38,165 nucleotides of DNA from Myxococcales bacterium (GTDB lineage Bacteria > Myxococcota_A > Bradymonadia > Bradymonadales > Bradymonadaceae). This document shows, piece by piece, positions 23,853-31,923 of the stretch. The DNA is taken from assembly GCA_007120035.1 (NCBI GenBank), contig SKON01000106.1, positions 1 through 38,165 on the forward strand. The letters run 5' to 3'. The position numbers and the translations under genes are program-made. Position 1 is the first letter of the stretch; the number at the start of each line of letters is the position of its first letter. The notes under the pieces were generated by a model, which saw only the letters and a program-made list of their open reading frames with translations, was not told the origin of the DNA and ran no database searches.

Positions 23853-25436
23853 CTAGCTCCAGATCCCGGGGGTAAGTCGAGGGAAGAGGTTGTTCTTGGC
23901 CTCTCGCTCTCCGATCCACTCCAGATCGAGGTCGCCGTCGCCGATCATCGCGGCCAGCCTGTCGAATGCCTCGAGGTGGTCCGACAGACGCCCCTCGGCG
24001 TACTCCACGGTGGTGCCCGTCTTGATGATGAAGGGCCAGTCGCTGGACTGGGCGAGGAGGAGCTCGCGGCCGGCCTGGGTCAGGGCACGATTTGTCGTGG
24101 GGTCGTGACCGGCGTCTTGCACGAGGTGAAGCATCCGGACCTCGGCGTTTCGCAAGTGCCGGTAGATCCAGGCGTTGCTCTCGTCGAGCCACACCGCGAA
24201 GTAGCTCTCCTCGCCCCAGGTCGAGGTCGCCGGCATGGTCTGCTGGTGAACCTGGACTTCCTGGAGAAAGTGAGCCGGCGTCGACAGGGCGATGGACTCC
24301 ACAGGGGCGGCCTGACGGAAGAGGGCCTCCAAGAAGTCGGGCCCCTCGAACCACCAGTGGCCGAAGAGCTCGGCGTCGTAGGGGCAGGTGATGTGGGCCG
24401 GCCTCTCCCCGAGGTGATCGGCCAGGTGGTCGGCCTGCTCCAGCCGGGAGTGGAGGAAGTGTCCGGCGTGCTCCCAGGCCCGCTGGCGAGCTGTGTCGGG
24501 GTCGTAGAGCTCCTTGTCACTGAGGTCTACGTCGCCTGTGATCCGGTGGAATTTCAGCCCCGTGTTATGCCGGATCCCGTCGGGGTGGATGTAGGGCTGG
24601 ATCTCGTCGACGGGGAGATCGTAGCCCAGATCGCGGTAGAACTCCCGGTAGGAGAAGTCCCCGGGGTACCCCTCGTCGGCGCTCCACACCTGGGCGCTGG
24701 CCAGTTGATCTCGGCCGAAGAAGGCGACCCCGGAGGGAGAGACCAATGGCGAGTAGTTGCCGTACACCGGCGCGGCGTCGGCGCAGGTGATGCCGTTTTC
24801 CTCCAGGCAGGCGAACCGGATCCCCTCGGCGGCCAAAAGCTCGTCGACCCCCGGGGAGAACGCGCATTCGGCGATCCAGATCCCTCGGGGGCGGCGGCCG
24901 AAGAGGTCTTCGAAGAGCTGGAGGCCCGCCCGGACCTGGGCTCGTCGCCCCTCGTCGGTAGCCATAAACGGCAGGATCGGGTGGGTCCCCACGCAGGTCA
25001 TCAGCTCCAGTCGCCCGGAGTCGGCGTGGCGGCGAAAAGCCCGGATCACGTCGCCCTGCAGGACATCTAAGTAGTACGACTTCATCCCCTGGAAGCGATC
25101 CCGGTAGAACTCAGCGAGCTTCAACCGAGCCTCGTCGTCGCCGCGGCGTATGATCTCTTCCTTGGCCAGGGCGATGAGGCGATCCAGGTGGGTGATGAAC
25201 CGGTCTCGCAAGAGCTCGTCGCCCATCATCGTCAAAAGCGGGGCGCTCAGGCTCAGGGTCAAAGATCCCGGGACCCCATCGGCGGCCAGTCGATCCAGTG
25301 CCTGCAAGAGGGGCAGGTAGGTCTCGTGCATGGCCTCGTAGTACCACATCTCTTCTAAGTGGTACTCGTGCTCCGGGTGGCGCACGAAGGGCAGGTGGGC
25401 GTGAAGAACGATGCTCAGATGAGCGGGTGCTCTCAT
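23853..25436 (-). CDS. GH57 1,4-alpha-glucan branching enzyme
   Basis: This 527-residue enzyme is of glycoside hydrolase family 57 with the C-terminal DUF1957-type region, the archaeal/bacterial branching enzyme that makes alpha-1,6 branches in glycogen. The opening LSIVLHAHLPFVRHPE is typical. The nucleophile is Glu190 in GIWIAECAFSPG and the acid/base Asp354 in CPYDAELFGHWWFEGP, in the same arrangement as characterised members. AGAGGGG stands 7 bases before the ATG, and the enzyme is cytoplasmic (no signal). It is the second gene of a pair with the DUF4912 protein, 13 bases apart, a frequent combination with GH57 genes. Confidence 0.92.
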   Translation of the reverse strand: MRAPAHLSIVLHAHLPFVRHPEHEYHLEEMWYYEAMHETYLPLLQALDRLAADGVPGSLTLSLSAPLLTMMGDELLRDRFITHLDRLIALAKEEIIRRGDDEARLKLAEFYRDRFQGMKSYYLDVLQGDVIRAFRRHADSGRLELMTCVGTHPILPFMATDEGRRAQVRAGLQLFEDLFGRRPRGIWIAECAFSPGVDELLAAEGIRFACLEENGITCADAAPVYGNYSPLVSPSGVAFFGRDQLASAQVWSADEGYPGDFSYREFYRDLGYDLPVDEIQPYIHPDGIRHNTGLKFHRITGDVDLSDKELYDPDTARQRAWEHAGHFLHSRLEQADHLADHLGERPAHITCPYDAELFGHWWFEGPDFLEALFRQAAPVESIALSTPAHFLQEVQVHQQTMPATSTWGEESYFAVWLDESNAWIYRHLRNAEVRMLHLVQDAGHDPTTNRALTQAGRELLLAQSSDWPFIIKTGTTVEYAEGRLSDHLEAFDRLAAMIGDGDLDLEWIGEREAKNNLFPRLTPGIWS

Positions 25437-25449
25437 TTGGATCCCCTCT

Positions 25450-25884
25450 TCAGCGTCGAACGCCGGAGCTGGTGTGAGAAGCGCTGGTCGGAGCCGAGCG
25501 GTGGGGTGTCTGGCCGGCGGGAAACCGTCCCAGGGCGGGGTCGTGATGGGCCTGGCCCTCGATCCTCACCTCGTCGTCGGTCCATTGAACCCGCACGAAC
25601 GCCGGTTCGTCGTCGCCGGGCTGCTGGCGAGGGGCCTCCAACCAGGAGGTCTGGACCCGAAACCCGTCGCCGTCCAGGCGGCACCGATGAGGGGCGCCGG
25701 GCTGATCGAACCGAACGAACCGCCCACCCACGGCGTCGCCCGTCGGAAACCGTTCCACCTCTCGGATCTCACCGCCGTCGCCCAGGGTCTCCAGAACCGC
25801 CGTGGTACCGGGGGAGACGCCCTCCCAGTACACGTACGCCACGTGGGGATCCCGAGGTAAGAGCGTTACCTGTGGCCTCTTCAT
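25450..25884 (-). CDS. DUF4912 protein
   Basis: This 144-residue protein begins with the DUF4912 signature LLPRDPHVAYVYWEGVSPG. A beta-rich domain follows with GGRFVRFDQPGAPHRCRL and FRVQTSWLEAPR, and the C-terminus is a basic Ser/Thr/Pro tail. DUF4912 proteins are often found next to GH57 glucan enzymes and may bind carbohydrate, but their role is not established. The gene precedes the branching enzyme gene by 13 bases on the same strand, which supports a link to glycogen. The ribosome site before the ATG is weak. Confidence 0.8.
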   Translation of the reverse strand: MKRPQVTLLPRDPHVAYVYWEGVSPGTTAVLETLGDGGEIREVERFPTGDAVGGRFVRFDQPGAPHRCRLDGDGFRVQTSWLEAPRQQPGDDEPAFVRVQWTDDEVRIEGQAHHDPALGRFPAGQTPHRSAPTSASHTSSGVRR

Positions 25885-25905
25885 GGTTTTCTCGTCACCG
25901 TAAAA

Positions 25906-26088
25906 TTATCCGTCGTCATCCTCCTGCTCCTCTTGGATCGCATCGTAGATCTCTTCGCGGTAAATGGGAACCTCCCGCGGAGCGATAATCCCGATACGAA
26001 CCTGATTGCGACGGATCTCTTTGACGACGATCTCGATCTCGTCCCCGATGCGAATCGACTCCCCGACCTTCCTGGTTAGGGTTAACAT
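25906..26088 (-). CDS. csrA: Carbon storage regulator CsrA
   Basis: This 60-residue RNA-binding regulator is a dimer that covers GGA motifs near ribosome sites to block or stabilise mRNAs. The start [20 protein letters not shown] and the segment [19 protein letters not shown] are diagnostic, including the conserved basic residues of strand 1 and the [10 protein letters not shown] loop. An acidic tail ends the protein. AAGGAG lies 7 bases before the ATG at 26088. It is encoded upstream of the DUF4912/GH57 pair on the same strand, 21 bases away, so it may be cotranscribed with these glycogen genes, which fits CsrA's known link to glycogen. Confidence 0.96.
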   Translation of the reverse strand: MLTLTRKVGESIRIGDEIEIVVKEIRRNQVRIGIIAPREVPIYREEIYDAIQEEQEDDDG

Positions 26089-26200
26089 GGGCCCACTCCT
26101 TTGCACCAGTGTGGTGTTGTCCGACCTGGCGTTGTCTCTCCTGGCCGCCGATGTCGCACAGAGGACCCCCGCTGAGACTTCCGCGGTGCGACTCCCCTCT

Positions 26201-26229
26201 ATGATAACGACTCTACCCGGTGAGTTCAT
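26201..26229 (-). promoter_or_regulatory. Candidate sigma-70 promoter for csrA
   Basis: On the reverse strand ATGAAC (26229-26224) and TATCAT (26206-26201) are 17 bases apart; the -10 matches five of six positions. The leader to the csrA ATG would be about 105 bases. Confidence 0.45.
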
Positions 26230-26263
26230 GCCCGAAACCATCCTTGGACGGACTCCTGAAAAG

Positions 26264-26312
26264 CGCTGAGGTGAAACTCAGCGGGTGGAGGATTCCCTGG
26301 CATCCATGCCAG
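26264..26312 (-). terminator. Two perfect hairpins between the lyase gene and csrA
   Basis: On the reverse strand CTGGCAT-GG-ATGCCAG (7-base arms, GGA at the loop) is followed by CGCTGAG-TTTCAC-CTCAGCG and then CTTTTC. The second could terminate the upstream lyase transcript. Together they could also be part of a small structured RNA. The T-run is short. The remaining intergenic bases (26313-26412) include a T7 run but no further clear signal. Confidence 0.4.
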
Positions 26313-26412
26313 TTCCTACCTGCACCTACATCTGACTTCATCCATGAAACGTCAGAAAGGGGGCGCCGTCAAAAAAACTTAATGTGTTTCTTCAGGGTGG
26401 GGTCTTGTCGGC

Positions 26413-27897
26413 TCACCAGGGGAGCTTTCGGGCAATGGTCTTGCGGCCTTCCTCGATTTTCTCCAGGACGTCCATCACCTGTTCGCCGTAGCGATCCATG
26501 AGCTGAAAGAGGAGATCCTGGTCGTCGCCGCCCATGTCGCCGAGATCCGGGACCTCTCCGTTGGGGCCGTACATGCCCTCCATGATCCGCTGGACGCTGA
26601 ACTTCACGGCGCCTCGGAAGGGGATCTTGGCGATCATGCCGTACATGGCGGCCTGCCCGGAGGTCTTCAGGGAGGGATCATCGCGGACGGTCTGCACGGC
26701 CTCAGCGAGATCTTCGAGGAACCGGGGGGCCGACTCGGAGTGGTTGGCCATCACGGAGAGGTGGAAGCTGTTGGGGTTTTGCTGGCGATCCACGCTCCAC
26801 CCCTTCTCGTTGAGCTGGTCGACGACGGCGTAGATGTCGATGTCGTCGTCGTCGGAGGCGACGGTGACCACCGGGCCGTGATGGCTGCCCAGGACCCGGA
26901 TCCCGTCGATGGCCTCGACCCCCTCTTTCAAGAGCTCCACGGCCTCCATGGTGCGGCGGGTCAGGTCCAGGTATCCCGCCTCCCCGAGAGCCTTCATCGC
27001 CGCCCATGCTGCGGCGATCGGGCCACCGGGCCGAGTCCCGGGCATGGAGGGAGAGGCGTAGATGCCGCCGGGCCAGTCGGTGGAGATGAAGAATTGATGC
27101 TTCAGGTAGTCCATGTTTCGGTAGACCACCACGGAGGCCCCTTTGGCGCCGTAGCCGTACTTATGGACGTCGGCGGAGATGGAGGTGACCCCGGGGACCC
27201 GGAAGTCGAAGAGGGGCAGGTCGTAGCCGAGCTTCTCCATCCAGGGCAGGAAGAAGCCCCCGAAGCAGGCGTCTACGTGGAGGGGAACGTCTTGGTCGGC
27301 GGCGAAGGCTCCCACCTCCTCGACGGGGTCGATCATTCCCTGCACGTACTGGGGGGCCGACAGGGCGATCAGCGCCGTGTTGCGGCCCACGAGCTTCTTC
27401 AGGGCCTCCACGTCGACCCGGTAGTCGTCGCCCACGGGGGCGAACCGGATCTTCAGGCCGAAGTAGTGAGCGGCCTTCTCGAAGGCCACGTGGATCGTAC
27501 GAGGGGCGACGATCTCCGGGGCGCCCCCGGGGAGGCGTCGCTTCTTCAAGAACCGCTCCCGGGCGGCTTTCACAGCCATGAGGATCGACTCCGTGCCGCC
27601 GGAGGTCATGGTCCCCACGGCGTCGGGGCCGCCGTGGAGCATATCGGCGGTCATGCTGACCACGTCGGCCTCCATCTGCTTCAGGCTCTGGAAGGCCATG
27701 GGGTTGAGGCCGTTCTCGCTGAAGAAGGTGTTATGGGCCTTCTTCAGAAACTCGTAGTGGTCGTCGCCGGCGAAGTACACAAGGCTCCAGGTGCGGCCGT
27801 CGCGCCAGTCGGCGTCGTCGCCTCGCAGGGCTTCCATCTCTTGGAGGAGGGTCTCTTTGTCGATGCCTTTGGCGGGGATCACAGCTTTGTCTGCCAC
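26413..27897 (-). CDS. Sphingosine-1-phosphate-lyase-like PLP enzyme
   Basis: This 494-residue protein belongs to the group II PLP-dependent decarboxylase fold. The pattern TSGGTESILMAVKAARER, the PLP lysine in SADVHKYGYGAKGASVVVYR (K246) and ISTDWPGGIYASPSMPGTRPGG are much closer to sphingosine-1-phosphate lyase than to glutamate decarboxylase. S1P lyase splits phosphorylated long-chain bases into ethanolamine phosphate and an aldehyde. Unlike the eukaryotic enzyme there is no N-terminal membrane helix, as in known bacterial forms. The GTG start at 27897 follows AAGGAG. It diverges from a periplasmic START-like gene. A decarboxylase acting on another amine remains possible. Confidence 0.8.
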   Translation of the reverse strand: MADKAVIPAKGIDKETLLQEMEALRGDDADWRDGRTWSLVYFAGDDHYEFLKKAHNTFFSENGLNPMAFQSLKQMEADVVSMTADMLHGGPDAVGTMTSGGTESILMAVKAARERFLKKRRLPGGAPEIVAPRTIHVAFEKAAHYFGLKIRFAPVGDDYRVDVEALKKLVGRNTALIALSAPQYVQGMIDPVEEVGAFAADQDVPLHVDACFGGFFLPWMEKLGYDLPLFDFRVPGVTSISADVHKYGYGAKGASVVVYRNMDYLKHQFFISTDWPGGIYASPSMPGTRPGGPIAAAWAAMKALGEAGYLDLTRRTMEAVELLKEGVEAIDGIRVLGSHHGPVVTVASDDDDIDIYAVVDQLNEKGWSVDRQQNPNSFHLSVMANHSESAPRFLEDLAEAVQTVRDDPSLKTSGQAAMYGMIAKIPFRGAVKFSVQRIMEGMYGPNGEVPDLGDMGGDDQDLLFQLMDRYGEQVMDVLEKIEEGRKTIARKLPW

Positions 27898-28024
27898 GAC
27901 GACTCCTTCGGAGCGATAACTTCGGAGCGATGAATAGGTCCGGGGGGACTTTCGTCAGAATCTCCGGGAGCCTATACTGGTGACGTGAGCGCACACAACC
28001 TCTGAGATGAAAGGAACCCTTGTG

Positions 28025-28597
28025 ATGAGACGAACTCTGGCGATGACCGTGGTGTTTCTCCTCTTTTCGTCGGCGGCCTATGCCGGCGAAGAAGCTCGAC
28101 TGGCCAGCGGCGAGATCCTGGTCGAGACCCAGGACGTGGCGGGCAGTGATATCCCCCGGGTGATCGTCAAGGGAGTGATCGCCGCCCCCGTGGAGCGGGT
28201 GTGGCATGAGGTCTCCAACTGCGAGCGGTATCCCGGGACCATGCCCAATATCGAGTCCGCCCGAGAGATCGAGCGTCGGGGCGACACCGTGGTCTGCGAG
28301 GTCGTGGTGAGCCTGCCCTTTCCGTTGAGCAACCTGACCTCCCGGACCCGGGCCACCCACGTGGAGGGCCCGGACCGGTGGACCCGGACCTGGACGATGA
28401 TCGAGGGCGACTGGGACTACAAGGTCAACGACGGATCCTGGGTGCTCACCCACTTCCAGGGGGACTCTTCCCGGACCCTGGCGGTGTACACGATCCACGC
28501 CGAGCCGAACACCCGTGTGCCCCAGCGGCTCCGAAACCGGGCCCAGCGGTCGTCGATGCCCGGGGCGATCGAGGCGCTGCGGGACGCCCTGGAGTAG
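28025..28597 (+). CDS. Exported SRPBCC/START-like protein
   Basis: This 190-residue protein has a clear signal peptide (MRRTLAMTVVFLLFSSAAYA, then GEEARL). The rest fits the SRPBCC (polyketide cyclase/START) helix-grip fold, which has a hydrophobic ligand cavity: VKGVIAAPVERVWHEVSNCERY near the start, paired strands in the middle (DTVVCEVVVSLPFPL, DRWTRTWTMIEGDW) and a long C-terminal helix. AAAGGA lies 9 bases before the ATG at 28025; an ATG 18 bases upstream is the alternative. A periplasmic ligand carrier is likely. Its divergent neighbour is the sphingosine-1-phosphate-lyase-like gene, so a lipid ligand is tempting but unproven. Confidence 0.75.
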   Translation: MRRTLAMTVVFLLFSSAAYAGEEARLASGEILVETQDVAGSDIPRVIVKGVIAAPVERVWHEVSNCERYPGTMPNIESAREIERRGDTVVCEVVVSLPFPLSNLTSRTRATHVEGPDRWTRTWTMIEGDWDYKVNDGSWVLTHFQGDSSRTLAVYTIHAEPNTRVPQRLRNRAQRSSMPGAIEALRDALE

Positions 28598-28680
28598 TTT
28601 TCGCCCATCCCGACATTGCACCACCGCAGCCATCACAGTAGTCTCGTCGCAACACATACCCCCCTTGCTGTGAGTGGTCG

Positions 28681-30375
28681 ATGTTTGCACGCGTGACTGG
28701 CTGCCTCTCTGTGGTCTCTCTTCTCCTCTTGCCCGCGCTCGTGGCCGCCGACGAGCCAGTCCTGATCGAACCGTTGGAGTTCGAAGAGGAGGAGGTCGAC
28801 GAGTCTCGGGTGAACTTCTCCGTCGACGGGGAGTACCGGGTCCGGTCGCTTCGGATCGACCCGATCGCCCTGAACAGCACCACCGTGCGGGACATCCGGT
28901 GGACCGAGCAGCGAGGCCGGCTGAACGCCGCCGCGGACCTGCCGGGGATCATCACGTTGAACGCCCAGGTGGATCTCCTCGACGGGGTCCTCTTCGGGGA
29001 CAACGGGCGGTTTCTGGGGGAGCCCTCGTCGAGCACCGGGGTCTCCCTGGCGACGAAGACCCCGAACCTGACCCGGTGGGAGATCGGGCTGATGCCCGGC
29101 GGCGATCCCCTGAACCGCCAGGACTACGGCCCGGTCCTGGTGGACACCGACCTGGCGAAGCTGAACCTCCTCTACGCCGACGCGCTGCTGCCCTTCGGCG
29201 TCCTGCGAGTGGGTCGTCAGCCTCTGAACTACGGCCCCACGATCACGGCCCACGACGGGGGCCGCCACAACCGGTGGGGGGTCAGCGAGCACGTGGACGC
29301 CGTGGACCGGATCCTCTTCGGGACCAAGCTCGACGAGATCCTCCTCACCGTGATCCGCGGCGGCGACCACACCCCGAACCCGAGCATGGACGACGGGGTC
29401 GTCTGGGCGGTGTTCTACGACTTCATGCGCCAGAACAATCCGGCCACCTTCGACGACGACCTCCGCCAGGTGGGGACCAACGTGCAGTGGTTGGTCAGCG
29501 GCGCCGACTGGTTCGGGCTGGACTGGCGAGGCCTGCAGCTCTCGGCCACCCTGACCCACCTGCGAAACGAGCAGTTCAACTCCCGGATCTGGGCCACGCC
29601 CATGCAGTTCCGCACGGGGGTGAACAACGTCGATCTGGAGCTGCAGTTCTCCCACATCCGCGGGGAGTCCGAAGAGATCTCCGTGGGCTTCGGAGCCCTC
29701 ACCGGGAGAGATCCCCGAGCCCAGGACTTCGAAGCCTACGGTGGCCGGGGCGTCGTCGACGTTCACCTGGGCCAGCGGGTGACCCTGACCATGGAGGCGA
29801 ACTACGCCTCCGGGGACGCGAGCCCCCGGGTCACGGACCCGATCACCACCTTCAGCTTCGCCCGAGACCTCAACGTGGGCCTCTTGCTCTTCGAACATAT
29901 CCTGGCCTTTGAATCGGCCCGATCCGTGGCCGTGGGCATCGAGAACCTCTCGGGCCTCGACCTGGAGAGCTTCCCCCTCACGGAGATCCAGACCGATGGC
30001 CGGTTCACCAACGCCTTCGCCCTCTTTCCCCAGATCTACGTGAGCCTCTTCCGCAACCCCACCCACGAGCTCTACACCCGGGCCGGGGTGCTCACGGCCT
30101 GGTCGGCCACGGAGCTCGGCGCCGTGGACGCCGTGCAGACCGCCCTGAACGACGCCGGTGGCCCCATCGAGGACAACGCCATCAACTACCACGGCGGCGT
30201 GCCGGCCCGGTTCTATGGAACCGAGGGCAACCTTCAGCTAGGATATCGGCTGCGAGACAACTTCTTCTGGACCGTCGAGGGCGCCGTCCTCTTCCCCGGT
30301 CCGGCATTGCACGATGAGCACGGCGACGCCGTGCGCTCTTTCCTCGTGGAGAACCGCTTTGAGTACCTCTTCTAA
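28681..30375 (+). CDS. Large outer-membrane beta-barrel protein
   Basis: This 564-residue protein has a signal peptide (VVSLLLLPALVAA, then DEPVLIEP). Many amphipathic strands follow: FSVDGEYRVRSLRI, ITLNAQVDLLDG, LLPFGVLRVGRQPLNYG, VDVHLGQRVTLTMEANYASG, and a final VENRFEYLF ending in Phe, the signal for outer-membrane insertion. The motif RVGRQPLNYGPTITAHDGG is like alginate-export/porin-type barrels that report an 'R-x-G-R-Q' strand. No transport substrate can be read. The 3' end overlaps the next gene by 17 bases, so it shares an operon with the lipoprotein that follows. Confidence 0.8.
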   Translation: MFARVTGCLSVVSLLLLPALVAADEPVLIEPLEFEEEEVDESRVNFSVDGEYRVRSLRIDPIALNSTTVRDIRWTEQRGRLNAAADLPGIITLNAQVDLLDGVLFGDNGRFLGEPSSSTGVSLATKTPNLTRWEIGLMPGGDPLNRQDYGPVLVDTDLAKLNLLYADALLPFGVLRVGRQPLNYGPTITAHDGGRHNRWGVSEHVDAVDRILFGTKLDEILLTVIRGGDHTPNPSMDDGVVWAVFYDFMRQNNPATFDDDLRQVGTNVQWLVSGADWFGLDWRGLQLSATLTHLRNEQFNSRIWATPMQFRTGVNNVDLELQFSHIRGESEEISVGFGALTGRDPRAQDFEAYGGRGVVDVHLGQRVTLTMEANYASGDASPRVTDPITTFSFARDLNVGLLLFEHILAFESARSVAVGIENLSGLDLESFPLTEIQTDGRFTNAFALFPQIYVSLFRNPTHELYTRAGVLTAWSATELGAVDAVQTALNDAGGPIEDNAINYHGGVPARFYGTEGNLQLGYRLRDNFFWTVEGAVLFPGPALHDEHGDAVRSFLVENRFEYLF

Positions 30376-31435
30376 ACCCCTCGTCCTTGGCCTGATCGCA
30401 CTGCTCACCCTGGTCGCCGCCCTGGCGCTGATGGCCTGCGAGGAGTACGACCCGCCGCCGGAGGCCCGGCTGATGCGGTCCGGAGAAGGCACCTACGAGG
30501 CGGACTCCGCCCTGGTCCTGGAGTTCTCCCGTCCCATCGAGGCCGAGAGCCTCACCGTGGCGATCTGGCCCTCCAGCCGGGGGACTCGCCGAGTCCCGGA
30601 GTCCGACGACCCGGCCCTGGTGGATGCCTGTGAGGCCTCGTCGTGCTCCGAGATCGACGTGGAGGTCAGCGACAACGGTCGGGAGGCGTCGCTGCTGATC
30701 ACCGCCGACCATATCGGCCCCGGGTCCAACTTCGTCCTCGAGGTCCTGCCGGGCCTCCGAGATCGAGCCGGGAACGTCACGGGGGCGAGCTACCTCTTCA
30801 CGGTCCGGTTCCGGGCCGAAGGTGGGGAGGAAGAGGTGGAGTTCGACGACGGGATGTTCGTCCTGGGTGGAGCCGTGAACAACCCCATGCGGGCGGTCTT
30901 GACCTTGGTCACGGACGTGAAGGTCCTGCCCGACGGGCGGTTCGTCATGGCCGGGGCCCGAGGCCTCGTCGAAGAGGGCGCCGACGAGATGACCCGGGAT
31001 CCCGAGGAGATCACCGTCGACGACAGCGAGGTCAGCTGGGCGGTCTTCGCCAGCGGGATGGTCACTCAGAACGAAGAGGGCCGACAATTCTTGGAGACCG
31101 ACGTCTTCGACGTCTCCATCCCGGTTCTGGGGGGCTCGACCTTCCTGGATATGTACGACGTGCGGATCAGCGGAGAGTTCGTGGAGGACGAGGACGGCAA
31201 CCCCTTCCTCGACTCGGTCCTCACCTACGAATCCCTGACCATGACCAACATGGCGAATATGGCGTCCGTGGAGTACGACGGCGACAGCACGGAGCTCTTG
31301 GGCAACTTCGTACCTACGGCGCTGGTGCCCGACGGGGCCCCCGATATCTGCGGCAGCGTCTGCGGCAACGCCGAGGCCGGGGTCTGCGATCCGCCGGCGG
31401 ACTTCCCGGACCCCGACTTCTGCGCTCAGGACTAA
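30359..31435 (+). CDS. Lipoprotein with bacterial Ig-like domain
   Basis: This 358-residue lipoprotein has lipobox LALMAC after a hydrophobic run, then EEYDPPPEARLMRSGEGTYE. Residues about 25-150 look like an SbsA/Ig-like domain (SALVLEFSRPIEAESLTVAIW; SLLITADHIGPGSNFVLEVL; AGNVTGASYLFTV). The second half is a beta-rich domain of unknown type ending in a small Cys-rich tail (CGSVCGNAEAGVCDPP). I chose TTG at 30359: GGAGAA stands 5 bases before it, and an ATG at 30314 would add an unlikely extension inside the barrel gene. It is probably the surface partner of that barrel. Confidence 0.75.
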   Translation: MSTSSKPLVLGLIALLTLVAALALMACEEYDPPPEARLMRSGEGTYEADSALVLEFSRPIEAESLTVAIWPSSRGTRRVPESDDPALVDACEASSCSEIDVEVSDNGREASLLITADHIGPGSNFVLEVLPGLRDRAGNVTGASYLFTVRFRAEGGEEEVEFDDGMFVLGGAVNNPMRAVLTLVTDVKVLPDGRFVMAGARGLVEEGADEMTRDPEEITVDDSEVSWAVFASGMVTQNEEGRQFLETDVFDVSIPVLGGSTFLDMYDVRISGEFVEDEDGNPFLDSVLTYESLTMTNMANMASVEYDGDSTELLGNFVPTALVPDGAPDICGSVCGNAEAGVCDPPADFPDPDFCAQD

Positions 31436-31449
31436 CCACCCAGGACTGA

Positions 31450-31923
31450 CTACCCCAGGTCCTTCACGGCTCGCCCCAGCACGGGGTGGATCACCTCGCC
31501 GGCGATCTCCGCCAGGGGGTGGAGGACAAACGAACGGTTGTGGAGGTCTGGGTGGGGCACGGTGAGGCCGTCGGCGTCGATCACGGCCTGGCCGTAGAAG
31601 AGGAGATCCAGGTCGATCACCCGGGGGCCTTTGTCCTCGGTTCGGATCCGGCCCATGGAAGATTCGATGTCCAGCATCGCTTGTAGTAGGGGCCCGGCGG
31701 CGAGCCCTGTGCGGAGATGGGCGCAGGCGTTGAGGAAGTCGGGCTGATCCTCGACAAAGCATGCCTTTGTCTCGTACAACCCGCTCACGGCCACCACGGT
31801 GGTCTCCGGCAACTCCCCAATCCTGACCAGGGCCTCCTCAATGGCGGCTCGCCGGTCCCCGAGATTCGCCCCCAGGGCGATGTAGACATCTTCCAAGACT
31901 TCGACTCGCTGATGGACGGACAT
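31450..31923 (-). CDS. folK: Dihydropterin pyrophosphokinase FolK
   Basis: This 157-residue enzyme (HPPK) transfers pyrophosphate from ATP to 6-hydroxymethyl-dihydropterin in folate synthesis. The motifs are YIALGANLGDR near the start, VSGLYETKACFVEDQPDFLN, and the signature GRIRTEDKGPRVIDLDLLFYG (positions about 90-110), with PHPDLHNRSFVLHPL after it. The ATG at 31923 gives a normal length. The frame is open far upstream through slyD, but that part is an artefact of antisense reading. Its first codons overlap the first codons of the divergent TPR lipoprotein gene by 12 bases. Confidence 0.93.
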   Translation of the reverse strand: MSVHQRVEVLEDVYIALGANLGDRRAAIEEALVRIGELPETTVVAVSGLYETKACFVEDQPDFLNACAHLRTGLAAGPLLQAMLDIESSMGRIRTEDKGPRVIDLDLLFYGQAVIDADGLTVPHPDLHNRSFVLHPLAEIAGEVIHPVLGRAVKDLG

